A stretch of 64,000 nt of DNA, taken from NCBI RefSeq assembly GCF_024266705.1, contig NZ_CP100757.1, positions 1,488,001-1,552,000 of the forward strand, read 5' to 3'. This DNA is from Natrinema gelatinilyticum. Its GTDB lineage: Archaea > Halobacteriota > Halobacteria > Halobacteriales > Natrialbaceae. Below the pieces are notes generated by a model. That model ran no database searches and was not told where the DNA came from. It worked only from the letters and a program-made list of their open reading frames with translations. Below, piece by piece: positions 40,217 through 49,569 of the stretch (its first letter is position 1; each line of letters begins with the position of its first letter). The position numbers and the translations under genes are program-made.

Positions 40217-41254
40217 ATGAAAGCAGTTGGTTTCCACGAGCACGGACCGCTCTCGAACTACGACCTCCTTACCGTGCCGACCCCTGAGGTCGACGACGAC
40301 GAGGTCCTGGTGGACGTGAAAGCGTCGGCGCTGAACTACATGGACCTGTTCGCTGTCCGTGAACTCGACCACTACGTCCCGCAGTACCCCTTCTGGGGTG
40401 GCGGCGACGTGGCCGGGGTCGTCGCCGAGGTCGGGGCCAACGTCACCAGGTGGTCGGAGGGAGACCGCGTCGTCGCCGTCCCTTTCATCTCCTGTGGCGA
40501 CTGTCGGTTCTGCGTCCGTGGCGAAGAGATGCTCTGTGAGGAGTTCACGATGATGGGTGAGATGCGACGAGGCGGCCACGCTGAATACGTCGCCATGCCC
40601 GAAAAGAACCTGATTCCGATCCCGGACGACACCGGCTTCGTGACGGCGGCCTCAGTCCCGGTCGCCGGCGGCACGGCCTGGCGCGCACTCGTCCCCCGGG
40701 CGGCGGTCCAGCCAACGGAAGACGTCCTCGTCGTCGGCGCGACCGGCGGCGTTGGCACCTTCTCCGTTCAGATCTGCAAGAACGTCCTCAACGTGGACAC
40801 CCTGTACGCGACGACCAGCAGCGAGGAGAAGGCCGAGTTCCTCCGGGACCTCGGCGTCGACTACGTCGTGAACTACACCGAGGAGCGCTTCGACGAGGCC
40901 ATCTGGGAGCTGACGGACAAGCAGGGCGTCGACGTCTGCTACAACAACGTCGGCGGCGACACGTGGGTCAAGTCGATGCGGACGCTGCGCTGGGGCGGTC
41001 GGCTCGTCACCTCCGGGGCGACCGTCGGCCCGAACCCGGCGACGGAGATCCGCCAGCTCTTCATGCGCCAGCTCGATGTGGTCGGGAGTTCCGGGGCCAA
41101 TTCCTACGAACTCGCCGAACTCTACGAGTACGTCTGGTCGGGCGACGTCGAGCCGGTCATCGACGACACGTTCCCCCTCGAGGAGTACATGACGGCCTTC
41201 GAGCGGATGGACGACCGCAAGCTCTACGGGAAGGTCGTGTTGACCCAGGAATGA
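40217..41254 (+). CDS. MDR family NAD(P)-dependent oxidoreductase (quinone reductase-like)
   Basis: The protein has 345 residues. A structural-zinc Cys set is present (CGDCRFCVRGEEMLC, about 95-109), but the catalytic-zinc Cys is absent (ALNYMDLFAVREL), as in quinone reductases and enoyl-CoA reductases. The nucleotide-binding turn is VVGATGGVGTFSVQ. A close paralogue on the opposite strand at 54.9-55.9 kb shares long stretches such as GVDVxYNNVGGDTWV and TTSSEEKA. It overlaps nothing and is followed 44 bp later by a VOC gene. Probable substrates are enones or enoyl-CoAs; this is not resolved. Confidence 0.9.
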   Translation: MKAVGFHEHGPLSNYDLLTVPTPEVDDDEVLVDVKASALNYMDLFAVRELDHYVPQYPFWGGGDVAGVVAEVGANVTRWSEGDRVVAVPFISCGDCRFCVRGEEMLCEEFTMMGEMRRGGHAEYVAMPEKNLIPIPDDTGFVTAASVPVAGGTAWRALVPRAAVQPTEDVLVVGATGGVGTFSVQICKNVLNVDTLYATTSSEEKAEFLRDLGVDYVVNYTEERFDEAIWELTDKQGVDVCYNNVGGDTWVKSMRTLRWGGRLVTSGATVGPNPATEIRQLFMRQLDVVGSSGANSYELAELYEYVWSGDVEPVIDDTFPLEEYMTAFERMDDRKLYGKVVLTQE

Positions 41255-41298
41255 GCGCCGGGCGAACTGTTTTTGTGGCGGGCCGCCGTCCCGCCGGT

Positions 41299-42144
41299 AT
41301 GAACGACGCTATCGACCACGTCGTCTACGCCGACCGGGACATCGAGCGCATGCGCGACGCCTTCGCGGCGGCGGGCCTGCCGCCGCAGTATGGCGGCGAG
41401 CATTCCAACGGCGTGACCCACAACTACACTGTCGGCTTCGAGAACGGCTCGTACGTCGAACTCATCTCGAAGCTTGACCCTAACGTGGAGTCGCCGTGGT
41501 GGGACGTCCAGATCGACGGGGACGCCGGCCCCGCCGCATGGGCGCTGTTCGTCGACGACATCCACGAAAATACCGAGCGCATCGCCGACCAGGGCATCGC
41601 TGTCGACGGTCCCACTCACTACCAGCGCGAGCGCCCGGATGGCAAGCTCGTTGAGTGGGACCTCACCATCGTGGGCGACCGTGAACTCGGGACCGCCGTC
41701 CCCTTCCTCGTCAGCGACCGGACGCCCCGCGAGCGCCGGGTGAACATCTCCGACGAACTAGCTGCCCTCCCGCTGGACGGAGTTGTTGAGGTCGTGGTCG
41801 GCGTGCCCGAGATCGACGACCACGTGGACCACTACCGCTCGCTGTTCGACTGCGGCGCCCCGACCCGGGTCGACCACGACAGCCTCGACGCAACGCTGGC
41901 GCGGTTCCCTGAGACGCCCGCGACCCTCGCCGAACCGCATGGGGCCGATGGCTGGCTCGGTGAGCGCGTCGCGGAGTTCGGGCCGCTACCCTGCGCGTAC
42001 CTCCTCGGGACGGACGACCCGGTCGCAGCGGCCGACCACGTGGATTGCGGAGACCCGACCGCCTGGGGTGACGACGAAATGCGGTGGGTGGACCTCGAGC
42101 TACCCGGACGGGTCGGCGTAATTGATCGCACGACGCCCTGGTGA
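41299..42144 (+). CDS. VOC family protein (glyoxalase-like domain)
   Basis: This 281-residue protein starts MNDAIDHVVYADRDIERMRD, a classic first VOC strand with a metal-binding His. NYTVGFENGSYVELIS gives the metal Glu of the first module. A second, divergent module begins near residue 157 (VVEVVVGVPEIDDHVDHYRSLF). It resembles the Glyoxalase_3 group. VOC enzymes include dioxygenases, epimerases and lyases; nothing visible chooses between them. It probably shares a transcript with the preceding oxidoreductase. The ATG at 41299 was chosen; the frame is open upstream, inside the previous gene, without support. Confidence 0.82.
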   Translation: MNDAIDHVVYADRDIERMRDAFAAAGLPPQYGGEHSNGVTHNYTVGFENGSYVELISKLDPNVESPWWDVQIDGDAGPAAWALFVDDIHENTERIADQGIAVDGPTHYQRERPDGKLVEWDLTIVGDRELGTAVPFLVSDRTPRERRVNISDELAALPLDGVVEVVVGVPEIDDHVDHYRSLFDCGAPTRVDHDSLDATLARFPETPATLAEPHGADGWLGERVAEFGPLPCAYLLGTDDPVAAADHVDCGDPTAWGDDEMRWVDLELPGRVGVIDRTTPW

Positions 42145-42415
42145 CCACCCTCCTCTCTGACGCGAATCCTGACGTTCGGTCGCCGTCCCGCGCGTCCAGG
42201 TACTCCCGGGCGGCGAGGTGAATGGGCTCCTCAGGGCCCTCCACACGGTCGACCCGGAGCGGCGTAATCTGCCCGTCAAAGAGATCGAGGGCGTGCCCAG
42301 TCGTACCGGGCAATGAATGCTAAGCGGACTATTGTCTCGAACTCCCGACCGATCGCAAGCTACTGGCGAAACGACGCGACCGTCGCAGGCCCAGCGGGCG
42401 GATACTTATATTAGG

Positions 42416-42423
42416 CCTCCGGA
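42416..42423 (+). promoter_or_regulatory. TATA-like box of the MFS gene
   Basis: TTATATTA is centred about 26 nt before the ATG at 42446, strongly TATA-like and appropriate for a leaderless transcript. Confidence 0.5.
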
Positions 42424-42445
42424 CGCAGGTGCCGAAGAGTACACG

Positions 42446-43714
42446 ATGGAACAGAAGGAACTCGGTTTCTCGCCCTGGTGGCTCGTCCTCGTCGCGGCCG
42501 CGGCAATGGGAGTCGCCGGCACCTACCAGTTTGCCTGGTCGTCGATCAGGCTCCCGCTGGAGACGCGTCTTGGCGCGTCGGAGGCGGCCATTGGGACCGT
42601 CTTCACGCTGTTCGTCGTCTCCCAGACGACCGTCCAGTTTCCGGCCGGCTGGGTCCGCGACCGCTGGGGCCCGAAGCTCCCGATGCTCGCCAGCACCGTG
42701 CTACTCGCTGGCGGATACGCGGGGACGGCCCTCGCCGATTCCATCTGGGGCGTCTACCTGTTCTACTCGCTTGGCGGTATGGGCGTCGGCATCGTCTACT
42801 CTGTCGCCGCCAATACGCCGGTAAAGTGGTTCGATGACCGTCGCGGGCTGGCGACCGGCATCGCCATGGTCGCCTATAGCGGCTTGAGCTTCGTCCTGAT
42901 CCCGTTCGTCCGCCAGTTCATCGTCACGGACTTCGTCGGGACGCTACTCAGTCTCGGTGCGCTGGCGGGCCTCGTCGCGCTCGTGGCGGTCCCCATCCTC
43001 CGCGACCCGGCGGCGCTCACGGCCGGCGACGCGGAGACCGACGGCGGTGCTGACGCGACCGGCGCAGACGCCGAGCCCGCGACCGAACCGGGTGACGCGG
43101 ACACGACTGACAACGTGGACAAGGGGTACACCTGGCGTGAGGCCGTCCAGACCTGGCAGTTCTGGCTGCTGTACGGCATCTTCGTGATCGTCAACGGCGT
43201 GACGCTGATGCTCATCGGAAAGATCATCGCGTTCGCCGCGAACGCAGGCATCTCCGCCGGGGCGGCCACCGGCGCCGCCTCGTTGGTCGCACTCGGCGAC
43301 GCGTTTGGCGTCGTCATCGTCGGCGGGCTCTCCGACCAGTTCGGCCGCGAGCGGACGGTCGGCGTCGCGCTGACCCTCTGCGGCGTGGCGCTCGCCGGCC
43401 TGGTCACCGTCGCCGAGGCCGGGATCGCGCCGACGTTCGTCGCCCTCGCTGCCGTCGCGGCGTTCCTGCGCGCACCCCCGTACGCCATCTTTCCGAGCCT
43501 CGTCGGCGAGTACTACGGGCGGGCCCACTCCTCGGCGAACTACGCAGTGCTATACTCCGCGAAGCTCTGGGGCGGCGTCGCCGGCGGCACCGTCGCCAGC
43601 GGTCTCGTCGTCTCCATCGGCTGGAACGCCACCTTTCTGCTGGGCGGCGTCCTCATCCTGGCCGCGGGCCTGGCCACCTTCCTCCTCCGCCCGGTCCGGG
43701 CCAGTCCGGCCTGA
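42446..43714 (+). CDS. MFS transporter, oxalate/formate antiporter-like
   Basis: This 422-residue, 12-helix major facilitator starts MEQKELGFSPWWLVLVAAAAM. It carries the helix 2-3 motif GWVRDRWGPKLPML (MFS motif A, DRWG), a long acidic central loop (~residues 190-225, rich in Asp, Ala and Thr), and the C-terminal repeat motif GGLSDQFGRERTVG. The pattern matches the OFA group of organic-acid antiporters. It should move a carboxylate used by the CoA-ester pathway. The start was set by the TATA-like box 26 nt upstream; the 43 preceding codons are not membrane-like. Confidence 0.88.
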   Translation: MEQKELGFSPWWLVLVAAAAMGVAGTYQFAWSSIRLPLETRLGASEAAIGTVFTLFVVSQTTVQFPAGWVRDRWGPKLPMLASTVLLAGGYAGTALADSIWGVYLFYSLGGMGVGIVYSVAANTPVKWFDDRRGLATGIAMVAYSGLSFVLIPFVRQFIVTDFVGTLLSLGALAGLVALVAVPILRDPAALTAGDAETDGGADATGADAEPATEPGDADTTDNVDKGYTWREAVQTWQFWLLYGIFVIVNGVTLMLIGKIIAFAANAGISAGAATGAASLVALGDAFGVVIVGGLSDQFGRERTVGVALTLCGVALAGLVTVAEAGIAPTFVALAAVAAFLRAPPYAIFPSLVGEYYGRAHSSANYAVLYSAKLWGGVAGGTVASGLVVSIGWNATFLLGGVLILAAGLATFLLRPVRASPA

Positions 43715-43747
43715 GGGCGGGCCGGTCCAGCCGTTCCCTGGCGACCC

Positions 43748-44587
43748 TCAGTAACTCAGCCCCAGCGAGTCGCCGTCGTCGCTGCGCTGGGCCTCCCGGA
43801 ACGCCCGGAGGTCGTCGAAGAACTCCTCGGCGTTGTCGCACAGGCGCTCGATCAGTTCCTCTCCCTTCTCGGCGCTGGCCTTGGTGGGGTCGCCCTGGTG
43901 GCCGAGAGCATCCTCGGGCCAGTCGTGGCGCGACTTCGCGGTCATCACCTTGTCGTCGAGGTTGATGTAGTCGTTGGAGGTGAAGCGCGTCCATCCTCCG
44001 CCGGACTGCTCGACGAACTCCTCTTCCTTGAGGAGACTGGGGTGCTTGTGCATGATGAACGAGGTCTCGAACTCGCCACCGTGGAACCCGGCCTCCGGGT
44101 CACACTCGCGCATCTCGCGGTAGATCTGCACTCCGAACAGCACGAGGTCGATCGTCGCGAGGAACGCGTCGGGGTGATCATCCTTGACCGCGTCTGACGC
44201 CAGCTCGATCGCCGAATTGTTGGCCATCCGGTGGCCGTTGACCGTAATTATGTTCTCGACGCCGTGAGAGAGCAGGCTCTCGTAGACGTCTGTCAGGACG
44301 GCGACGACGGTCTCGCTCGACAACGAGATGGTCCCGGGGAACGCCAGGTGGTGGTCGGCGTCGCCGTACCAGATGGGCGGCGCGGCGAGCACGCCCGTCC
44401 GCTCGGCGATCTCCTCGGCCATGTCCTTCGCCTGGTAGGCGTCCACCCCCAGCGGGAGATGTGGGCCGTGCTGCTCGGTCGAGCCGATCGGGACGATCAC
44501 CGTCGGGTGGTCGTCGGTCTCGACGTACGCCTCGAAGTCCTGCCACGTCAGTTCCTGCATCCAGACCGTGTCGTCGGATACTGCCAT
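43748..44587 (-). CDS. Creatininase family protein
   Basis: The product is 279 residues with metal-binding motifs of the creatininase fold: VIVPIGSTEQHGPHLPLGVDAYQA (Glu, His and Asp ligands, residues ~31-54), VNGHRMANNSA, and FHGGEFETSFIMHKHP. Members hydrolyse small cyclic amides (creatinine, 3-dehydro compounds, formamidopyrimidine intermediates), so it could serve the N-heterocycle theme of the window. The usual NGHGGN loop is NGHRMANN here, which may change specificity. It is convergent with the MFS gene (33-bp gap) and lies 45 bp after the ligase gene. Confidence 0.9.
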   Translation of the reverse strand: MAVSDDTVWMQELTWQDFEAYVETDDHPTVIVPIGSTEQHGPHLPLGVDAYQAKDMAEEIAERTGVLAAPPIWYGDADHHLAFPGTISLSSETVVAVLTDVYESLLSHGVENIITVNGHRMANNSAIELASDAVKDDHPDAFLATIDLVLFGVQIYREMRECDPEAGFHGGEFETSFIMHKHPSLLKEEEFVEQSGGGWTRFTSNDYINLDDKVMTAKSRHDWPEDALGHQGDPTKASAEKGEELIERLCDNAEEFFDDLRAFREAQRSDDGDSLGLSY

Positions 44588-44632
44588 AGGGGCCCCGACG
44601 CGCGCAAGCAGGTAAAAGCTACGGCGGGGACG

Positions 44633-46309
44633 TTACTCCTCCGGTTCGAGGTTCGTCTCGACGTCGTGGTCCCTGTAGGCGTCGCGCAGCGTTATCTTGT
44701 CAAACTTGCCCGTCGCAGTCCGGGGAATCTCGTCGACAAACCGGATCTCGTCGGGCGTCCACCACTTCGGGTAGTCCGCCCGGATCCGCTCGCGCAACTC
44801 CTCGCGGAGCACGTCGGGGTCGATCGTCGCGCCCTCGGCAGTGACGACGAACCCCAGCGGACGCTCCTGGTAGCGATCGTGAGGGACGCCGACGACCGTC
44901 GCCTCGCTGACGGTGTCGTGGCCCATCATCGCGTTCTCCAACTCGACGCTGGAGATCCACTCGCCACCGCTGTTGATGATGTCGTTGTCCCGGTCAACGA
45001 GCGTGACGTACCCCTCGGCGTCCACTGTGACGAGGTCGCCCGTCGCCAGCCACTCGCCGCCCTCGCCGCCCCTATCGCCCCCGGGGTCAGCGGTTAAATC
45101 CTCGGCGTTGGCTTCGGGACACCGATAGTACTCGGTCGTCACCGACGGCCCGCGGACGTACAGCTCGCCCACCGTCGCATCGTCCCACGGCACCTCGTCG
45201 CCGTCCTCACCGACGACCTGGAACTCCAGCCCGGGGACGATCCGGCCCTGCTTCTGGCGCTTTGTGTACCGCGTCTCGGCGTCGGCGGCCGCGATGTCCG
45301 GCGGCAGGTGGGCAACCGTCCCGATGGCGGTCAGCTCGGTCATCCCCCACGCGTGTAGCACCTCGACGCCGTGTTCCTCGTCGAGCCGGCGGATGAGGCT
45401 CTCAGGAACCGGTGCGCCGCCGGCGACGATCTGCTCCAGCGACGAGATGTCCGCGTCGTGGGTCTCCAGGTACTCCAGCAGGTCGATCCAGATGGTGGGG
45501 ACGCCGGCGGTCAGCGTCACGCCTTCCTCCTCGATGAGCCGGGTGAGGTCGGCCGAGTCTGGGGATGGCCCCGGGTAGACCTGCTTTGCGCCGGCGGCCG
45601 TCGCGGCCCAGGAGAACCCCCAGCCGGTCGAGTGGAACATCGGGACCAGCGGCATCACCACGTCGGCGTCCGTGATGCCGAGCATCTGGGGCGTCAGCGT
45701 GCTCATCGTGTACGACCAGATCATCTGCTGGGTGTACTCGACGCCCTTTGGCTTGCCCGTGGTGCCCGAGGTATAGCACATTCCAGCCGGCTGGTCCTCG
45801 TCCACGTCGGGCCAGTCGTAGGACGGCTCGTGGTCCGCGAGGAACGACTCGTAATCGACGACCGGGTCCAGGGAGGTCTCGGGGACTTCGTCGCCCATTA
45901 CCACGTACTGCTGGACGCTCTCGAAGGCCTCGCTGTCCGCCAGCGCCTCCAGGGTCTCGCGCTCGTGGGGGTCAACGAACAGCAGGTCGTCTTCTGCATC
46001 GCCGACGATGTACTCGACGTGGCTCTTTGGCAGATTCGGATTGATCGTGTGCAGTTGCGCGCCCATGCATGGGACTCCGAAGTACGTCTCGAAGTGGCGG
46101 TGATGGTTCCAGCATAGCGATGCGACGCGGTCGCCAGGGCCGATATCCGCGGCCGCGAGCGCATTCGCCAGCCGTGCGACGCGGTTACCGTAGGTGCCGT
46201 AGTCGTAGCGGTGGACCGCGTCGTCGGTCCGGGAAACGATCTCGACGTCGGGGTACAGCCGCTCCGCACGCCAGAGGAACGGGCGAATCCGCTGATCAGT
46301 ACCGACCAT
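44633..46309 (-). CDS. Long-chain-type acyl-CoA ligase (AMP-binding)
   Basis: This 558-residue adenylate-forming enzyme activates a carboxylic acid with ATP to an acyl-AMP and then acyl-CoA. The P-loop is YTSGTTGKPKGVEYT near residue 190. The adenine-binding GGAPVPESLIRR and HAWGMTELTAIG are present, as are VTLVDRDNDIINSGGEWIS (hinge Asp) and the C-terminal RTATGKFDKITLRDAYRD with catalytic Lys. It is complete, unlike the ligase at 53.1 kb. It probably forms an operon with the creatininase-like gene and lies 52 bp after the MBL hydrolase gene. Confidence 0.93.
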   Translation of the reverse strand: MVGTDQRIRPFLWRAERLYPDVEIVSRTDDAVHRYDYGTYGNRVARLANALAAADIGPGDRVASLCWNHHRHFETYFGVPCMGAQLHTINPNLPKSHVEYIVGDAEDDLLFVDPHERETLEALADSEAFESVQQYVVMGDEVPETSLDPVVDYESFLADHEPSYDWPDVDEDQPAGMCYTSGTTGKPKGVEYTQQMIWSYTMSTLTPQMLGITDADVVMPLVPMFHSTGWGFSWAATAAGAKQVYPGPSPDSADLTRLIEEEGVTLTAGVPTIWIDLLEYLETHDADISSLEQIVAGGAPVPESLIRRLDEEHGVEVLHAWGMTELTAIGTVAHLPPDIAAADAETRYTKRQKQGRIVPGLEFQVVGEDGDEVPWDDATVGELYVRGPSVTTEYYRCPEANAEDLTADPGGDRGGEGGEWLATGDLVTVDAEGYVTLVDRDNDIINSGGEWISSVELENAMMGHDTVSEATVVGVPHDRYQERPLGFVVTAEGATIDPDVLREELRERIRADYPKWWTPDEIRFVDEIPRTATGKFDKITLRDAYRDHDVETNLEPEE

Positions 46310-46361
46310 GTCTCCCCATCGCAGGACTGGACGAAGAAAGTATGGGTCCCAGCCGCTGGCG

Positions 46362-47261
46362 TCAGCGCAGCTCCAGCGAGTTGAGGACGCAGTCGGTTGC
46401 CATCCGCGACTGGGTCTCGTGCTCGCGCGCCGAGTACTCCGGCTGGAGGGCGACCAGCTCCTCGCCGACCGCCTCGCGGGTGGCCGCCAGGTCCTCGTCG
46501 TTGGCCGCGTACAGCTCCGGCACCCGCTCGCGGAACGTTGCCAGCCGATCGCGTGCCCGCTCGAACGCCCGGTCCACGTCCGGTCGTACGCCGACGTGCG
46601 AAAGCACCAGCATCTCCGCGTCGAACGCCGCTAGCCGGTCCATGCTCGCCGCCACCTGGTCGAAATCGAACTTCGGCAGGGTCGTCGGCGGCACCCAGGT
46701 GTCGGCCGCCGGGTAGTACCGCCCCAGCGCCTCGTTGGCGAACAGCAGGCCCGCCTCGGGGTCCCAGACGGAGACGTGGTCGGGCGAGTGCCCCGGCGTA
46801 TGGACGATCTCCAGCGTCCGGTCGCCCGTGTCTATCTCGGTCCCTGAGTCGGGGACAGCTTGGACGCGCTCGGCCGGAAGCGGCCCGTCTGGGGCGCCTA
46901 CCTCCGGGAAAGCCTCGGCCAGCGCTTCGCGGGAGCTCTCGACGAGGCGGTCGAACCGGCCGGGGTTGGTGAGCCATTTGGTCATCGACTCGTGGAGGTA
47001 CACCGTCGCGTCCGGAGCGGCGTCGACCAGCGCCTGCGCACCGCCGGAGTGATCGAGGTGGGCGTGGCCCAGCACGACGTGTTCGACGGCCATCGGATCG
47101 ACGCCTGCCTCGCGGATCCCGTCAAGGAGCGTCTCCGACGCAGCCGCGACCCCAGTCTCGATCACCGTCGGCCGCTCGTCGTCGAGGAGGTAGGCCACAA
47201 TCGTCCCCTCGAAGGCGAGTTCGATCCCGTAGACATCCGGTGCGACGCTGAATGTGTCCAT
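46362..47261 (-). CDS. MBL-fold metallo-hydrolase
   Basis: This 299-residue metallo-beta-lactamase-fold protein has the zinc motif HVVLGHAHLDHSGGAQAL (HxHxDH) near residue 60-77, then VHTPGHSPDHVSVWD (third His) and LSHVGVRPD. The protein opens FSVAPDVYGIELAFEGTIVAYLLDDERPTV, a common beta-strand pair. Neighbouring genes suggest a thioesterase or lactonase role; some MBL proteins hydrolyse CoA thioesters. The call to function is weak. It is divergent from the SDR gene with 81 bp between the starts. Confidence 0.9.
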   Translation of the reverse strand: MDTFSVAPDVYGIELAFEGTIVAYLLDDERPTVIETGVAAASETLLDGIREAGVDPMAVEHVVLGHAHLDHSGGAQALVDAAPDATVYLHESMTKWLTNPGRFDRLVESSREALAEAFPEVGAPDGPLPAERVQAVPDSGTEIDTGDRTLEIVHTPGHSPDHVSVWDPEAGLLFANEALGRYYPAADTWVPPTTLPKFDFDQVAASMDRLAAFDAEMLVLSHVGVRPDVDRAFERARDRLATFRERVPELYAANDEDLAATREAVGEELVALQPEYSAREHETQSRMATDCVLNSLELR

Positions 47262-47310
47262 GTACCACGGGTTCGCGCAATTGGCTGAAAATCCTTTCGC
47301 CGCCCCATAG

Positions 47311-47317
47311 TTTTATT
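47311..47317 (+). promoter_or_regulatory. TATA-like box of the SDR gene
   Basis: TTTTATT lies 26 nt before the ATG at 47343, with a purine-rich AAGAGGTGA closer to the start. Confidence 0.45.
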
Positions 47318-47342
47318 CTGGATCCTTCGCAAGAGGTGACGT

Positions 47343-48164
47343 ATGCAAGACTCCCTCAACGGGAAGACAGCCATCGTAACGGGTTCGAGCAGCGGCATCG
47401 GCATGGGCATCGCGGAGGCGTACGCTGAGGCGGGCGCGAATGTCGTGACGAACTCACGTTCCCAGGAGCGCGCCGAATCGACTGCCGAGGACATCCGTGC
47501 GGCCGGCGGGACAGCGCTGGCCGTCGAGGGCGACATGAGTGATCGGAAGGACGCTCAGGCTCTCGTGGACGCCGCCGTCGACGAGTTCGGCGGCGTGGAC
47601 GTGATGGTCAACAACGCCGGCGTCTCGAACATAAGCCCGGCCCTGGAGATGACCGAGGAGGAGTGGCGTGAGGTCATCGATGTGAACCTGACCGGCGTGT
47701 TCTTCGGCGCACAGGCCGCCGGCCAGCAGATGGTCGAGCAGGACGGCACCGGCCAGATCATCAACATCTCCAGCATCTTCGGGAGCATCGGTGTCCAGGG
47801 CCGCGGTCCCTACAACGCCTCGAAGGGCGGCGTCAACAACCTCACGCGGGCACTGGCGGTCGAACTCGCCGAGCACGACATCCAGGTGAACGCCCTCGCG
47901 CCCGGGTTCATCCGCACGGAACTGGACGCCCAGACCCGCAAGTCCGGCGATGACGACGAGACCCTCGACGAAGACGACTGGCCCTACTACGGCTACGATG
48001 ACCAGCACATCCACAACCGCAACCCGATGGGCCGGTTCGGGACGCTGGAGGAGATGGCCAACTGCGCGCTGTTCCTTGCCGCCGGCGACCACTACATGAC
48101 CGGCGAGATCATGCACGCCGACGGTGGCTGGCTCGCCTTCGGCTGGGGCTCGAAGAGTCGGTAA
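47343..48164 (+). CDS. Short-chain dehydrogenase/reductase (SDR)
   Basis: This 273-residue classical SDR has the cofactor motif TGSSSGIGMGIA (residues 14-25), NNAG at ~95, the catalytic Ser in INISSIFGSIG and YNASKGG as the Tyr-x-x-x-Lys pair near 158. The end is DHYMTGEIMHADGGWLAFGWGSKSR. A 20-residue acidic insertion (RKSGDDDETLDEDDWPYYGY) precedes the C-terminal helix. Glucose 1-dehydrogenase and 3-oxoacyl reductase are the usual labels. Part of the same C-terminus is fused to ligase debris at 32.2 kb, implying that a second, similar copy once existed there. Confidence 0.92.
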   Translation: MQDSLNGKTAIVTGSSSGIGMGIAEAYAEAGANVVTNSRSQERAESTAEDIRAAGGTALAVEGDMSDRKDAQALVDAAVDEFGGVDVMVNNAGVSNISPALEMTEEEWREVIDVNLTGVFFGAQAAGQQMVEQDGTGQIINISSIFGSIGVQGRGPYNASKGGVNNLTRALAVELAEHDIQVNALAPGFIRTELDAQTRKSGDDDETLDEDDWPYYGYDDQHIHNRNPMGRFGTLEEMANCALFLAAGDHYMTGEIMHADGGWLAFGWGSKSR

Positions 48165-48188
48165 GTCGGTCGCGGACGCTCGGCACCG

Positions 48189-48560
48189 CTAGTTCGTGTT
48201 GATACGTTCGCCGTCGACCACGAGCGACTCACCGTTGACGTACCCGGCCATGTCACTCGCAAGGTAGAGGGCGGCATCGGCGACGTCCTGCGGTTCGTCT
48301 CACCGCCCGGGTGGGGCGACCTCTCTGGGCGACCTCCCAGTAACGTTCGCTCATCTTCGAGCCAACGATAGGGACGTCCTCGGTCGTCGTGGGCATCTCG
48401 ATGACCCCAGGATGGCGTTGGTCCGCATCCCTTTGGGACCCAGCGCGACGGCCAGCGAGTAGGTTAGCAGCCGCACCGAACCCTTCGACACGCAGTAGTG
48501 GGTGCTCAGCCGAATCTCGGAACTCGGCGTCACTGGAAAGGGTCGCGATAGCGCTGCCGT
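48189..48560 (-). pseudogene. Decayed short-chain dehydrogenase
   Basis: On the minus strand the text STHYCVSKGSVRLLTYSLAV (with the Tyr-x-x-x-Lys pair) and ALGPKGMRTNAI appears near 48410-48510. Frames shift twice, and the last block is DVADAALYLASDMAGYVNGE followed by SLVVDGERINTN and a TAG at 48189. These are SDR C-terminal elements; the cofactor-binding N-terminus is gone. It faces the intact SDR gene tail to tail. Confidence 0.7.
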
Positions 48561-48695
48561 TGCCCGCGTCGAGGATGGCGCTCGGCTGCGACCGGCGTGC
48601 CGACGAACGTTAGTAATCCCGTACGTTCATATCAATAGTTTGGGAGCCGAGATACGTCTCGGCTTTCGGGCGTGTCCCGGGGGTCCGGAGGGAAG

Positions 48696-48700
48696 TATAA
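48696..48700 (+). promoter_or_regulatory. TATA-like box of the VOC gene
   Basis: TATAA is centred about 29 nt before the ATG at 48727. It supports the ATG over the longer open frame. Confidence 0.45.
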
Positions 48701-48726
48701 GTGCTACCGTAGCGAATCCGGAGTGT

Positions 48727-49215
48727 ATGTCTCAGGAGCGAGATCTGCGCATCCTGCTCGACCACGTCGGGCTGGCGGTCGAGGATGCCGACACCATCGA
48801 ACCGATCCTCAAACTGCTCGGGGCCAAAACGCTGGTCGACGAGGAACTGGACTTCCTCGGCTCCCGGTGGCTTTACTACGAGATCGGTCCAGAGAGCCGA
48901 GTGGAATTGCTCGTCCCGATTGAGGAGGGGACCTTCCTGACCGACTTCATCGAGAAGTCCGGACCGGGCCTGCACCATGTCACCTTCGAGGTCGCCAACA
49001 TCGACGACTTCACCGCCCACCTCGAGGAGAACGGCGTCAGCCTGGTCGACCGGACCCAGCGGCCCAAGTACGACGAGGCGTTCATCTCGCCGCGGGAGAC
49101 GGGCGGCATCCTCCTCCAGCTGATCGAGTACGAGGCGGGCTACGCCGAGAAGTACGCCGCCGACGAGGTCGGTGCGACCATCTTCCCGCAGGGCGAGCGC
49201 CTCTCGGACCGGTAG
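48727..49215 (+). CDS. VOC family protein, methylmalonyl-CoA epimerase-like
   Basis: The protein is 162 residues. LLDHVGLAVEDADTIEPIL opens the first VOC strand (metal His), GPESRVELLVPIEEGTFL gives the first Glu, SGPGLHHVTFEVANIDDF is the second module His, and GGILLQLIEYEAG the last Glu. This arrangement is that of methylmalonyl-CoA epimerases and close relatives, which act in propionyl/branched-chain degradation. That role would fit the branched-chain oxoacid dehydrogenase genes, but no mutase is in the window. Start supported by a TATA-like box. Confidence 0.85.
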   Translation: MSQERDLRILLDHVGLAVEDADTIEPILKLLGAKTLVDEELDFLGSRWLYYEIGPESRVELLVPIEEGTFLTDFIEKSGPGLHHVTFEVANIDDFTAHLEENGVSLVDRTQRPKYDEAFISPRETGGILLQLIEYEAGYAEKYAADEVGATIFPQGERLSDR

Positions 49216-49400
49216 TCCTCACCCTCGTGGAACGCGGCGACGAGCCGCTCGCGCTTCTCGGTGGCGAACTTCTCCCACCAGAGGTCGGCCTCGCGCTCGG
49301 CGGCCGTCTCGGGGTCCGCGTCGGGACGCGTCGTTGAGTAGCCCCCGCGCTAGCGCCTGCTCAGCGTCTACGTAGTCGGCCGTATAGACGAACTCCCTGG
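49216..49400 (-). pseudogene. C-terminal scrap of an enoyl-CoA hydratase-like gene
   Basis: One minus-strand frame reads PETAAEREADLWWEKFATEK and RERLVAAFHEGED, and another, adjoining, REFVYTADYVDAEQALARGL. Both fit the tail of a crotonase-family protein split by a frameshift. No start or fold core remains. Confidence 0.45.
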
Positions 49401-49413
49401 CCACGGTCTCCCC

Positions 49414-49560
49414 GAGCAGAACGTTGAGACGATCGCCGACAGCGTCAAGACGACCAACGAACGCATCAAGCACGTCGCCGCGACCAACGAAGAACAGACG
49501 GCGATGATCGATCAGATCGCCCAGAGCATCACGACGCTCGAAGACGAACTTGAAGACCCC
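49414..49560 (+). pseudogene. Scrap of a methyl-accepting transducer signalling domain
   Basis: The plus frame reads EQNVETIADSVKTTNERIKH and VAATNEEQTAMIDQIAQSI before merging into antisense aldehyde dehydrogenase sequence. The heptad pattern and AATNEEQ segment are characteristic of the cytoplasmic tip of haloarchaeal transducers. No complete domain is present. Confidence 0.5.
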
Positions 49561-49569
49561 TATGTCCCG

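Noticed and set aside
42150-42313. Minus-strand text HALDLFDGQITPLRVDRV as a gene remnant
   Set aside because: It looks protein-like and may be the tail of a lost gene, but it is short and I could not assign a family, so it is not listed as a feature.
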